DNA from: Archilochus colubris | Taxonomy: Eukaryota > Chordata > Aves > Apodiformes > Trochilidae | Length of the DNA stretch: 64,000 bases | NCBI GenBank assembly: GCA_023079485.1 | Contig: CM041083.1 | Location: 158,356,552-158,420,551 of the forward strand | Reading direction: 5' to 3' | Part shown: piece by piece, positions 1 to 9,230 of the stretch | How positions within the stretch are numbered: the first letter of the stretch is position 1 | Layout: each line of letters opens with the position of its first letter | Position numbers and translations under genes: made by a program | Notes under the pieces: generated by a model | Database searches by the model: none | Seen by the model: the letters and a program-made list of their open reading frames with translations, nothing else | What the model was told of the DNA's origin: nothing

Positions 1-590
1 CTGAAAGGCAAGTGGAAGTAAAGCTCTGGAGAGCCAGTCTGAAGGACCATCAAAACTTGATAAAAATTATGGTAAAAGGATCCATGAACATTAAGAGACT
101 GAGTGATAAAAGGATCCATGAACCTGTCACCAGTGTCACTCTGTCACCATGCTCTCTCTTTTCTTTCTATAGGAATGAACTGTGATTTTTTAATAGGTAG
201 CAAACCAATGAGAGAGAGAGAGAGAAACAAGCTGTTTGTTACAAAATGTCAATAAAACATCAGATTAACTCCTGCTCCTCCAAACAAAAATACTTGGTGG
301 TCTAAGTCCCAGCAGGTGGCTTCCTCACATGGGAAAAGTAATGTTCTGTATCTTTGCTACTATACTCTTAGTCTTGTAATGTCTGAGTATTCAGTGCCTC
401 AAGCCCACCCCACCTCCTTCCTTAGACCCACAGTACCTCCCTGTCAGTGCTCCCTCCAACAGTTCTTTTCATCTCTTCCCTTTTCAAGACATCTATTTTC
501 CATCTCTTTCTTCTCTTTCTCATCTTCCTCTTCTCTTGGACAAACTAAGCTTGCTTCTTGAAAATTAACTTGCCTTCCCTTCTGTTACTA
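1..590 (+). repeat. Shortened direct copy of KCTD12-upstream segment 14757-15990
   Basis: The first 60 bases match 14757-14816 almost perfectly (about 58 of 60 by eye). Bases 232-590 match about 15568-15960 at roughly 80%. Material corresponding to about 14870-15290 is missing here. A short GA run lies at 209-228. No gene is visible. Confidence 0.8.
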
Positions 591-599
591 TCCACCCTG

Positions 600-1166
600 G
601 GGTCGATGTAATTTATTATTCAGATTGTGCAAGAACAAAGTTCAGCCACGAGGGGTTGGGTACAGGTAGAAAGTTTTATTGGGTGGACAGCAAATAGCAC
701 AAGCAATATGATGTGACCCAGTGAAATTTGGCAAGGCTGTTGTGAGAAAGAGAGAGAGAGAATGAAACAGAGAGGGGGAGAGACAGAGAAAGGTGAGTTC
801 CACTGCAGGCCCCCCCTAGCTGCTTTTGGAAGATGGGGGATCCTGCCCCGCAGTGCTTCGTGCCCACACGGCCACGGACTCCCTGCCCATGGGCAGCTGT
901 CCCCAGGGCCTGGTCTTTGCTGGGTGCTCCTGCCCAGTCCTGTGGACGTGTTACTGCCTCGCTTCACGGGGCTGCTGCTCTTCACCACCATCATCACACC
1001 CATGGGGATCTACGCCCTGTTCCCCCTCTGCCTGGACACCCACCAGCTCCTGATTCTTCCCTGTCAGGAGTTTCAGCAGGGAGTTCACAGACTCCATGGA
1101 GGAGCTGATAGTCCATAGAGAGTGCAGGGAGGGCAGTGATATAAAGCAGGGCAAGGAGAGAAGGGG
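600..1166. other. GC-rich repeat-like segment, origin unknown
   Basis: Several overlapping reading frames are open on both strands, as expected for GC-rich DNA, and none resembles a known protein. A GA-rich run lies at 745-795. The segment runs into the tandem array that follows, and its last 60 bases already resemble an array unit, so it is probably part of the same repetitive element. Confidence 0.4.
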
Positions 1167-1650
1167 CTCCTTGGTGCTCTTGGGGACCCTCAGCTCCTTG
1201 TTTGACACCCTTGACAGGGAAGCACCCAGTGTATCAGCTGAGTTAAACCTCTTAATGAGGGGGAGTGAAATAAAAACTCCTTGGTGGTTTTCAGGTCCTT
1301 GAACTCCCTGTTTGACAGCCTGGGCAGGGAGACACAGGGTATCACAGGAGCTGAACGCCTTAAAGCAGGGCCAGGAGAGAAGGAAATCCTTGGTGGTCTT
1401 TGGGGCCCTCAGCCCACTGCTTGATACTCTGGACAGGGAGCTCAGGGTATCAGCAGAGTTAAACCTCTTAATGAGGGGCAGTGAGACAAGGAGATTCTTG
1501 GGGATCTTTTGGGCCTCAGCTCCCTGTTGGACAGCCCAGGCAGGGAGCCCAGGGTATCACAGGAGCTGAATCTCTTAATGGGGGGGACAGAGAGAAGGAA
1601 GTTCTTGGTGTTTTAGGGGTCCTTCAGCTCCCTGTTTGACACTGGGCTCT
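1167..1650. repeat. Tandem array of about 108-bp units, 4.5 copies
   Basis: Units begin near 1167, 1277, 1386, 1494 and 1601 (periods 110, 109, 108, 107). Each starts with a variant of CTCCTTGGTGGTCTT and contains a variant of TGTTTGACAGCCTGGACAGG. Units 1 and 3 share GAGTTAAACCTCTTAATGAG, while units 2 and 4 instead have ACAGGAGCTGAA, giving a two-unit higher-order pattern. The last unit is partial. Confidence 0.85.
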
Positions 1651-1970
1651 CAGACTCGGAGAGAGGTGGAACACAGAGGGGTCTATCCCCTCCCATTCCC
1701 TGCCCATACTCCACGAAGCTCAGGCAGAACCCAGCCCCTCCTCTCTCTCTCCCGCTCCTCGCTTCGCTGCTGTTCCCCCGCGCTCTTTCACCACCATCTC
1801 TCCACCTGCTCTCCAGAATCCACATCCATCGTGTGCTGGGAAGAGCCGTGGAGCCCTCTCCTGAGTCGGCCCTGCTGCAAGGGGCCCTGGGGCACCTATC
1901 CCTGCCAGCATCGAGATGGGGCTGTGATTTGTAGTTGTGTACATGTGAATTTTTGCTCCTTAGCCCACAC
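1650..1970 (+). repeat. Segment shared with the arm B LTR-type element
   Basis: From about 1690 to 1965 the sequence matches 30105-30355 in the same orientation with only about five differences by eye, so both belong to the same young repeat family. The shared part is pyrimidine-rich and has no open frame of note. Similarity ends at about 1970. Confidence 0.8.
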
Positions 1971-2520
1971 CAGGTAAACTGTAAAAACTGCAGTGGCAGC
2001 ACTGAGGGTTGCTGCAATTATATCTGAAACATATATTGGCAAAGAGGAAATTTACAAATGGTAAATTTGTAAATTTGAAAGCACTGGAAAATTGGAAAAA
2101 GGAAGAATAAAACAATAAATAAATAAAAAATTGTCCTTTCTGAAATTTTCATGAAATCATGCAAAAGCAAAAAACTCAGACACCATGACAAAACATTTCC
2201 TACCAGCTCATCAGCTCTGGTTGTTCAGCTGATGGTAAGCATCCAGAGGAAACTACTTGAAGATTCATTTAGAAACCAGAAAACTGAACAGCCAGGAGGG
2301 ATAATGTATACAATGTGTAACTTCAATGACATTTCCTGTCACTGAGGTGGATTTCAAAGAAGCCTCTCTTGCCACCACCACCACCTTAAAAAAAAAAAAA
2401 AAAGCCACCAACAAAAACCTTCCTGGTTATGTACCTACATCTTATAATGAAAAAATAGGTGATAATGTCTTTCCGCTACTACATTGTTCTATAACTGAGA
2501 ATTAGGATGTGTTACATTTC
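1971..2520. other. No gene seen; AT-rich DNA with an A-run
   Basis: The stretch is AT-rich with an A-run at about 2388-2402. I see no coding signal, RNA gene or clear repeat boundary. Confidence 0.6.
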
Positions 2521-2524
2521 TATT

Positions 2525-2960
2525 GCAAATGCAGTGAGGAAAAAAAAAGGAGAAAAGAGTTTGAGGCCAGGTGAGACGTACTCTGTGGTAATCCGTCTGA
2601 TTTTATTCATCAGCAGTGCTCTTTTATACTGCAGAGGGTTGTAAAAGCCAGATACAAGAAAAAAATGACCATGGCTTTTCCAACTACAGACATTGCTTAC
2701 AAGACACAGCACTCTCCCACACTGGCACATCCTGGGTAAGGCCAAAAGTTGATAGAATGCATAATCCCTTTGTTCAGAGAAGGTGTCCTCCAGATTCCTT
2801 ACTATCTTACCTGGCAATGAGCCTCGCCTCATCTTTATTTTTCTGGCAGCAGGCCTTGTCTCGTTGCTATCTTTGGTTGGCCTTGCTTTGCAGCATGGGA
2901 CCCTGCCTTTTCACTAGCTCTCAGGTACTCTAGGTTTTTTCTCAATTCTTTCCTGAGCGA
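2525..2960 (-). mobile_element. Probable solo LTR of an endogenous retrovirus, minus strand
   Basis: Read on the minus strand, a TATAAAA box (2622-2628) is followed about 20 bases later by an AATAAA poly(A) signal (2602-2607). This close spacing is usual in LTRs with a short R region. A second AATAAA lies upstream. The ends are not resolved and I did not find a target-site duplication. No retroviral gene accompanies it. It lies directly outside the left boundary of inverted-repeat arm A. Confidence 0.6.
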
Positions 2961-3589
2961 ATTCTGTTAAAAAAAATAGAATCTTTTTGTCTATTGGGGA
3001 GACTTTTAGTGCTAAAATGTCTTCCTGAGATGTCAAAGATCAGAAATATCAGCTATGTTTTTCTCATTTGCTTCCTGTTGGTCACAACCATCTGCAGACA
3101 ATAGATGTCAAGTCAGTCTCCCCCACTATACCCATTGCTGGGTTGTGATACAATTTGGCACAGATTTTTAGCTCAACTGCACAAAGTAATGCTGGGCCAC
3201 ACCCCTTCAGATTGATACAGGGTAGCAGCACCTGCAGGGGAGCAATACACAAAATCTGGCAGTTTTCATTAGTAAGGAAAGGAAAACCGCAAGCATTTTG
3301 GAAATGAGAATGTAGTGTGGAATTTGACTGACAAAGGGATGCTCCAGTTCCTTTTCAACAGAAAGATATCCTGCGATCTCAAACATAAGCAAGTCCTAAG
3401 TAAGGAGGCACTTCTGAGGTGGAAAAAAGCAGATGTAACAGAATGGAGAAAATAAAACATTGCAATAAAACATTGTTTCTAAAAGAAGACTATTTTTTAG
3501 GTCCAGTATAGACCGTTAACTAATTCTTCTGCAGTAACAAGCTGGAGAACAAGAGGGAGAGGGCCTCAAGTCTTGCCACAGTTTTGCAC

Positions 3590-3905
3590 AGTTTGTTCCA
3601 AGGAAGCATTTTTCACCAAAAGATATTTCAGACACTGGAAAAGGCTTCCCAGGCAGGTACTGGAGTCATCCCTGGAGGTATTTGAAATGCGTGTTCCTTG
3701 TGCTCAGAGACATGGGTTAGTGGTAGACTGGGCACTGGGCTGGGTTAAGCCAGTTGGAGTTGATGATCCTCAAAGTCTTTTTCCAGCCAACATGGTTCTA
3801 AAGCTGATCAGTTTAAAGCTGTCCCTGATCAGTTCAGGATGATTGGACTATGTCACCTTTAAAGGTCCCTTCCAACCCAGTGCATTCCATTGGTTCCACG
3901 GTTCC
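3590..3905 (+). mobile_element. CR1 LINE 3' fragment
   Basis: The segment resembles the 3' end of CR1, including the run of sense related to GGTCCCTTCCAACCCA near its end. It is degenerate. The same fragment is present in arm B (40075-40400, minus), so the insertion predates the duplication. It ends about 245 bases before the start codon of the RhoGAP gene. Confidence 0.8.
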
Positions 3906-4150
3906 ATGGTTCTGTTTTCCAAGGGCTCTGTTGAGCCGTTGGGGTCCCAGTGGTGACACCCCTGGCAACGGGCACAGTGCCTGCAGAGAGAGTGTTGTGC
4001 AGGCAGGGAGCAGCACTTCGGAGAGCCACGCTCTTGCCCAGCATCTCTCTGTGGCTTTGCAACCCCCTTGGCAGCCTCGCTTGGGCCATTGGGCACTGCC
4101 CTCAGACCACCAGTGTGTCCCAGGCGAGGCTTTTTCCCAGCGCGTTTAGG

Positions 4151-7100
4151 ATGGGACAGCTGAACTGCAGCCATGGCTCCAGGTAGGCTCCGCCTGTGAC
4201 CCGGGAACATGCCGGCATAGCCCTTGGGAACCCGCAGCAGCCGCCTCCCTCACGCCCGACACCGTCTGCTCTGCAGGAGCAAGCGGGAGCGCGTGCCCAT
4301 CCGCTCCCTCGAGGTGCTGCTCCGCCAGCGTGTGAGGGTGACCCTGGGCCGTGAGACGAGGGAAAGGGACCTCTTCCTCTTGAGCGATGTGTTGATCATC
4401 GCCAAGCCCAAGTAAGGCTCCTGGAGCCCATCTGCCTTTGCTCCCAAGCCCTGCTCCTGGCACAGAGCACAAGGGCAGGGACAGCCAAGGAGCAGCCCTG
4501 GGCCCCTGGCACCCTGCTGGGGGATGCGCTCATGGCCATGCCCGTGGCAGGAGGATGCCAGAGGGGAGCCCCCGGGCTGGGCTGCCTCTGGGTCACTGCT
4601 TGTCACTCTTCTTTGCAGACGTGGTGGAGCCCCGCGCCCCAAGCTTGTCCTGGCCCTGGACCAGCTCCAGGTGCTGTGCGGCAGCACAGGGGCAGCCGGG
4701 GACGGAGCTCAAGAGGAAGAAGGGGAGAACAGCAACTCCCTTGTCCTCACTTGGTCTCACGGCTCCTGCATCGTCACCTTCCCGTGAGTCTGGCTGACAC
4801 GTCCTGTCCCACGGGGCTTTGTCCTGCCTCTGTGGCCTTCCCTACGGGACAGGGCTGTGCCTGCACCTGCCCCTGCCCCCAGCAGGTGCAGTGGGACACT
4901 TGGGCTGTTTCTTTCTGCAGCTCCTGGATGCTGAAGGAGCTCTGGGTCAGCGCCTTCCTTGGGTAAGCTCTGCCTGGCAGTGAAGCCTTGGGTGGACGTG
5001 GTCACGTCCTGGGGGGAATTTGCACCTGCAGCTGTACCATGACAAAACAGTGGTCCCTGCTCTGGGGACAGATGCCCCCATGCCTGTGGGCAGCTCTTGA
5101 GTGGGCAGAGCTGGCTGAGCTGCTTCACGTGGCTATGGGACTCCAGCTTACTCCCAGCCCTGTCATCACCACTGCCACTGCTCTGTGCTTCGCTTCTGAG
5201 TGCCACCTCTCTGCTTCTTGGGAGTGCTCCCCGGGCTGGCAGGACAGGGAAAAGGTGTGTCTCACACAGCTCTTGGTCTGCCTCTTGCCCACACACAGTA
5301 TACCAGAAGAAGGAGAGGGACCCAAGGTGACCCAGCTGCCCTCCATCAATCTCCTGCTGAAGGTGCTGAGTGGCTTCAATGCTGTGAGTGTCCCTCCTGT
5401 CTCCCCTATGTCCCCAGGTGCTACACCATCCTCGCCAGTGCACTGGGTGCATTGCTTCTCACCTTCTGCTCTCTTCCCCTTGCCCAGGAGAAGACACTCA
5501 ACACCAGCAGGCTGGAGAGGCTGCTGGAGGAGCAGGCAAAGGTCTGGATGGGTTGGGGAGGGATGTCAGCTGTCCCCACCTCTCTCCCACACAGGGCCAG
5601 GGACTGATGAAGTTCCCTGATGGCCCTTTCTGCTCTGGGGCTGCTCAGTAAGCACAGCACATTTCTTGCAGGCTGGTGCAGAGCAGCAGCCACCTCCCAT
5701 CCCCTCTGGCAGTGGAGGGAAAGACGATCATGCGGCTGGTGAGTTTGGAGCAGACAGACGCAGGGTGGCCCTTCTCTCCACGGCCCCATCCCCACGGCCC
5801 TGCAGCAGCAGCAGAGAGCTGCCCAGCCAGGCCCCTTCTTCCCAAACGCTGCCTCTCCCCTGCTCTGGGTGAGGGGTGGTAGGAGAGCGCTGCGAGGGGC
5901 TCTGGGATCAGCAGTTCCCAGTGCTTCTCCTCCAGGGCTCTTTGCTCTCTTTCCCTTGGCAGCAGGCGGGACCTGCAGGTGGAGGTGGGGGCTGCCCCGG
6001 CTCTTTGGGCGGCGAGGGACCTCGGCCACTGCAGAGGCGCCCAAAGGCAGCAGTACCTGCCTGGCAGCCCCAGGCTGGGGCTCTGGCAGCAGTGCTGCTC
6101 TCTTTGGGCAGCCCTTGGCAGCTCTCTGCAGCCAGGACGGCACGCTGCCCCAGCCCATCCAGGTGAGCAAGCCTGGCCAGAGGATCCCCGTCCATCCCTC
6201 TGGCTCCTCTGCAAAGGTGGTGTCCCCAGCAGAAGGTACCAAGATCTCTCCTGCCCACGGTCCCCCCTCCAGCCCTCTCTCCCTCTTAGCCCAGCGCAGC
6301 CCAGCCAGAGCTGCCCAGCTCTGTTCACACTCGCTCCTGCCCCTCAGGAAGGTTCCCCTGCTCCAGGGCCTGTCTCCAGCCCAGCAACTCTCTCCTCTTT
6401 CCTCTTCTCTCCCCTGCTGCAGGACCTGCTGGCTCTCCTGCACCAGCAAGGGCCATCCACGGAGGGGATCTTCCGGCTGGCGGCTGATAAGCGTGCCTGC
6501 CGCCAGCTGAGAAAGGCCCTCAACAACGGAGCAGAAGTCCCCCTCAGGAGCCATCCTGTGCACCTGCTGGCTGCCATCTTGAAGGTGAGCAATGCTGAGA
6601 TGGAGCCCAGCAGCTCCTGGCTCTTTGGATGCTGATGGGCACCTGCCAGACCTGCAGCCCAAAGCCGGGAGCCTGCTCAGAGTCGGCCAGAGCACTGGGG
6701 ATGCTGCCTGTGCTCCCTCCGGGCAGCGGTGGCCAAAGCCTCAGCCTCAGCCACAGCCCTTGGCATTGCAGGACTTCCTCCGCGACATCCCCTCCAAGCT
6801 CCTCGAGGAAGAGCTCTATGAGGAGTGGATGAGAGCCCTGCAGAAGACCAGCAGGCAGGAGGGGCTGGCAGCACTGAAGGAGTGAGTGTGGCGAGCAGCC
6901 TGCCTGCTCCCTCCACAGGGACTGCAGAGGCAGGGACTTGCCTGGAGAGCGATGGCCTCGTGGCCAAAGCTGTGTTTTCTGTCAGCCACCTCTTCTCTTG
7001 CTGCTGTGGGCTGCGGGTGGGGGGAAGGAGCATAGGGCACAGGGAAGCCTTTCTCTCCTGGCATCTCTTCCCAGAGGCAGTGGGGCTGCTCCAGGCAGGG

Positions 7101-8127
7101 AATGTTGGCAGAAGAGCAGGGAGGGCTATCTCAGCAGAGGTGGCCACTCTGCTGTAGCCCATGCCTGGCCAGGGAGCCTTCCCTTGGCTGCTCCAAGCTG
7201 AGTTGAGGCTGGGAGAGTTGTGTGGCTGACGACATCTCCTTTGGTAATGTTGTGTTCCTGCTCCTCAGGGTGGCCAGCAAGTTGCCTGAGGCCAACCTCC
7301 AGCTCCTCAGGAGCTTGCTGGCCCTGCTTGGAGACATCAGGAGGCATGCAGACACCACCCGCATGACTGCTGGCCACCTGGCCATCTGCCTGGGGCCAAG
7401 CCTCCTCAGCCCACCCCAGGAGCAGACCCTTCCCCTGGATGTGCTGCTGCAGGTGACAGGGAAGGTACGTTGTGTTCCCCAGGCAGCCCCAGGCTTCTGG
7501 GCACACCTGAGCTTGGCTGCTGAGAGGCACCTGGCTGCCTCCTCTCTTCAGGAAAGGCTGTGTTGGAGCTGCTGCTCAGAGCAGCCCCACAGCTGCAGCT
7601 TTGTGTTCAGAAGCCAGGTGAGCAGGGATGGGAATGGCATTTTTTGAGACAGATCCTGGAAACACTGGAAACCACTGCTTTTTTCCATGCAGGTGATGCA
7701 GCTGGTGGAGTTCCTCATTGACCACCACAGGGAACTCTTTGAGGAGGAGGAGGCTGCTGCACTGGAGGCAGAAGGAGAAACATCAGAGGTATGTGAGGTT
7801 CCCAAACAGCATGGCAGGAAAAGCCTCCACCCTCAACAAGTGGGCCTGCTGCCCCAGGGACAAGCGAGAACATCCAGCAGCCTGCAGCTCTGCACAAGTG
7901 CAGGTTGATAAGGCTGATGCATGTTAGCCATAACACTTGGTGGGGTGATCCCACTGGAACTGACTCGGCTTAGCTGAGCAAACTCATCCAAGGGATCTCT
8001 GTGTTAGGCAGCAGTCAGGCAGGTAGGTCCTCCCTAGCTGTTAACTTCAGCACTTCCATTGCAGGTGCCTGCACTCTCCTCAGAAAGCCAGCATGTGGAG
8101 AGTCAGGCACCACAGGAGACTGGGTGA
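4151..8127 (+). CDS. ARHGAP20/TAGAP-like Rho GTPase-activating protein, copy A (13 exons)
   Basis: The product is predicted to speed GTP hydrolysis on Rho-family GTPases at the inner membrane or in the cytosol. Exons: 4151-4182, 4277-4411, 4619-4783, 4921-4962, 5299-5383, 5488-5541, 5672-5738, 5966-6162, 6423-6584, 6772-6881, 7269-7464, 7693-7788, 8065-8127. All introns are GT-AG and all phases join, giving 1,404 bp (467 residues). Residues 1-125 resemble the PH region of ARHGAP20 (RERDLFLLSDVLIIAKPK). The RhoGAP domain runs from about 238 (LFGQPL) to 435 with the arginine finger in GIFR (R277), KDFLR and LAICLGPSLL. The start was chosen because MGQLNCSHGS splices in phase with exon 2 and is identical in copy B. 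The exon 6 donor is weaker (GTCTGG). The stop at 8125 comes 14 codons before that of copy B. Family assignment is firm; which member it derives from is not. Confidence 0.87.
7552..7617 (+). other. Possible 66-bp in-frame cassette exon, copy A only
   Basis: Between exons 11 and 12, an AG acceptor at 7551 and a GTGAGC donor at 7618 bracket 66 bases that are open in phase 0, matching both neighbouring exons. Inclusion would insert 22 residues into the last part of the RhoGAP domain. Arm B has a stop in the same frame and has lost the donor. Skipping it gives the usual RhoGAP sequence, so it may never be used. Confidence 0.35.
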
Positions 8128-8929
8128 GAAGAGCAGGAGGGTGAAACCAGAGCTCTCCAGGATCCATAGGCTGCGACGTAGATCCAAGCGGGCAAGAGGA
8201 ACATCATGCAACTCAGGTGTGTATCAGGTTCTGCTGTCTACCTTTTAAAGCTCTGAACACTGCTCTGCAGTTCTTTGGGAACTATTTCCAAGGTGCACAG
8301 AGATGGTCCCAGAGAGGAAGCATGCACCTCCCTTGGGAGAACGTGTCTGTCAGGAGAAACATCCCACTCCACTGCTGGCAGTTTTCACTGTGCACTTGCT
8401 GAAGCTCTGTTTGTGCAAGGCGGAGCACACGCCCCAGCAAGGTGACAGGACTCACCACCTTGGGCTCTTTGACCCAATGCAGGCCAGATTTTTGCTTGCT
8501 CTTTGGAAAAGAGCACATTCCAGCTTCCAAGGGGCTCCATGCCAAACCCTTCTGCCTGGCATGGGGACACTTCACATGTTGGTCAATTTGCCAGGATCTG
8601 AGGGTACCCCACGTCTTGAGAAGGAAGGGCCCAAAGCAGCACTGATGCTTCTGCCATTTTACTTGGGACTTCCTGAAGACTGGAAGACAAAGTCACTCTT
8701 GTTCCTGCTCTCCTGGTTTCTTCAGCACTTTCTGAATCTCTGCTTGTAGGTGCTGATTTCTTTTCCCTTGCTTGGATTCCCTGGATGAGCTCTGACACCT
8801 GGGCCTCGAGGCGCAGGATGCAGCCCCAGCACCACCTCGGCGGCTGCAAGGAGAGACACCCGGTGCCCTTCTGCTCTGGCCAGCAAACTTTACTGCTAGG
8901 AAGGACTGCATTTATGCTGAACAGCCTGA
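8128..8929 (+). other. Region downstream of RhoGAP copy A, probable 3' UTR
   Basis: This stretch stays highly similar to arm B (35115-35866), including the former in-frame continuation of exon 13 up to a TAG near 8168. Open frames on both strands are short and change frame between the arms. No poly(A) signal could be chosen with confidence. Confidence 0.5.
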
Positions 8930-9230
8930 GCTCCCTTTCCTCCCCTTGAACCTGTAGAGATAGAATGATAGGAGTTCTTGTTTAGTCATTTTAGAATTTA
9001 GGAAAGAGTTGTTTCATGTTCATGTACCAGTTCTGGTTATCTCGTTTTGTTTTGTTGTTACAAATGTTGTTACAAATAGATGTTGTTACAAATGTAGTGT
9101 TTTAGGCTCCCTTTCCTCTCCTTAAGCGAATATAGGAAAAATTTTAGGAGTTCTGGTTTAGTTGTTTTTTAATTCAGAAAATAGTTGTTTCATGTTCTTT
9201 CAGCTGTTTGTTCCAATAATTTTAATATAG
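8930..9230. repeat. Two-unit tandem duplication, period about 174 bp
   Basis: A unit starting GCTCCCTTTCCTCCCC near 8930 is repeated in diverged form from about 9105. Both include variants of AGTTGTTTCATGTTC. The same two-unit arrangement is present in arm B (about 34760-35115). Between the units GTTGTTACAAAT occurs three times (9055-9095). Confidence 0.7.

Noticed and set aside
1167..1650. CRISPR-like array
   Set aside because: Units are contiguous and imperfect with no repeat-spacer pattern, in a vertebrate genome.
5421..6695. Open frame of 424 codons on the minus strand over RhoGAP copy A
   Set aside because: It runs through introns and exons of the sense gene, has no recognisable domain and is broken into different pieces in arm B.
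8693..8911. Antisense open frame of 72 codons kept in both arms, with a coiled-coil-like end
   Set aside because: The arms are about 95% identical here, so shared openness is expected; neither frame shows a recognisable family.
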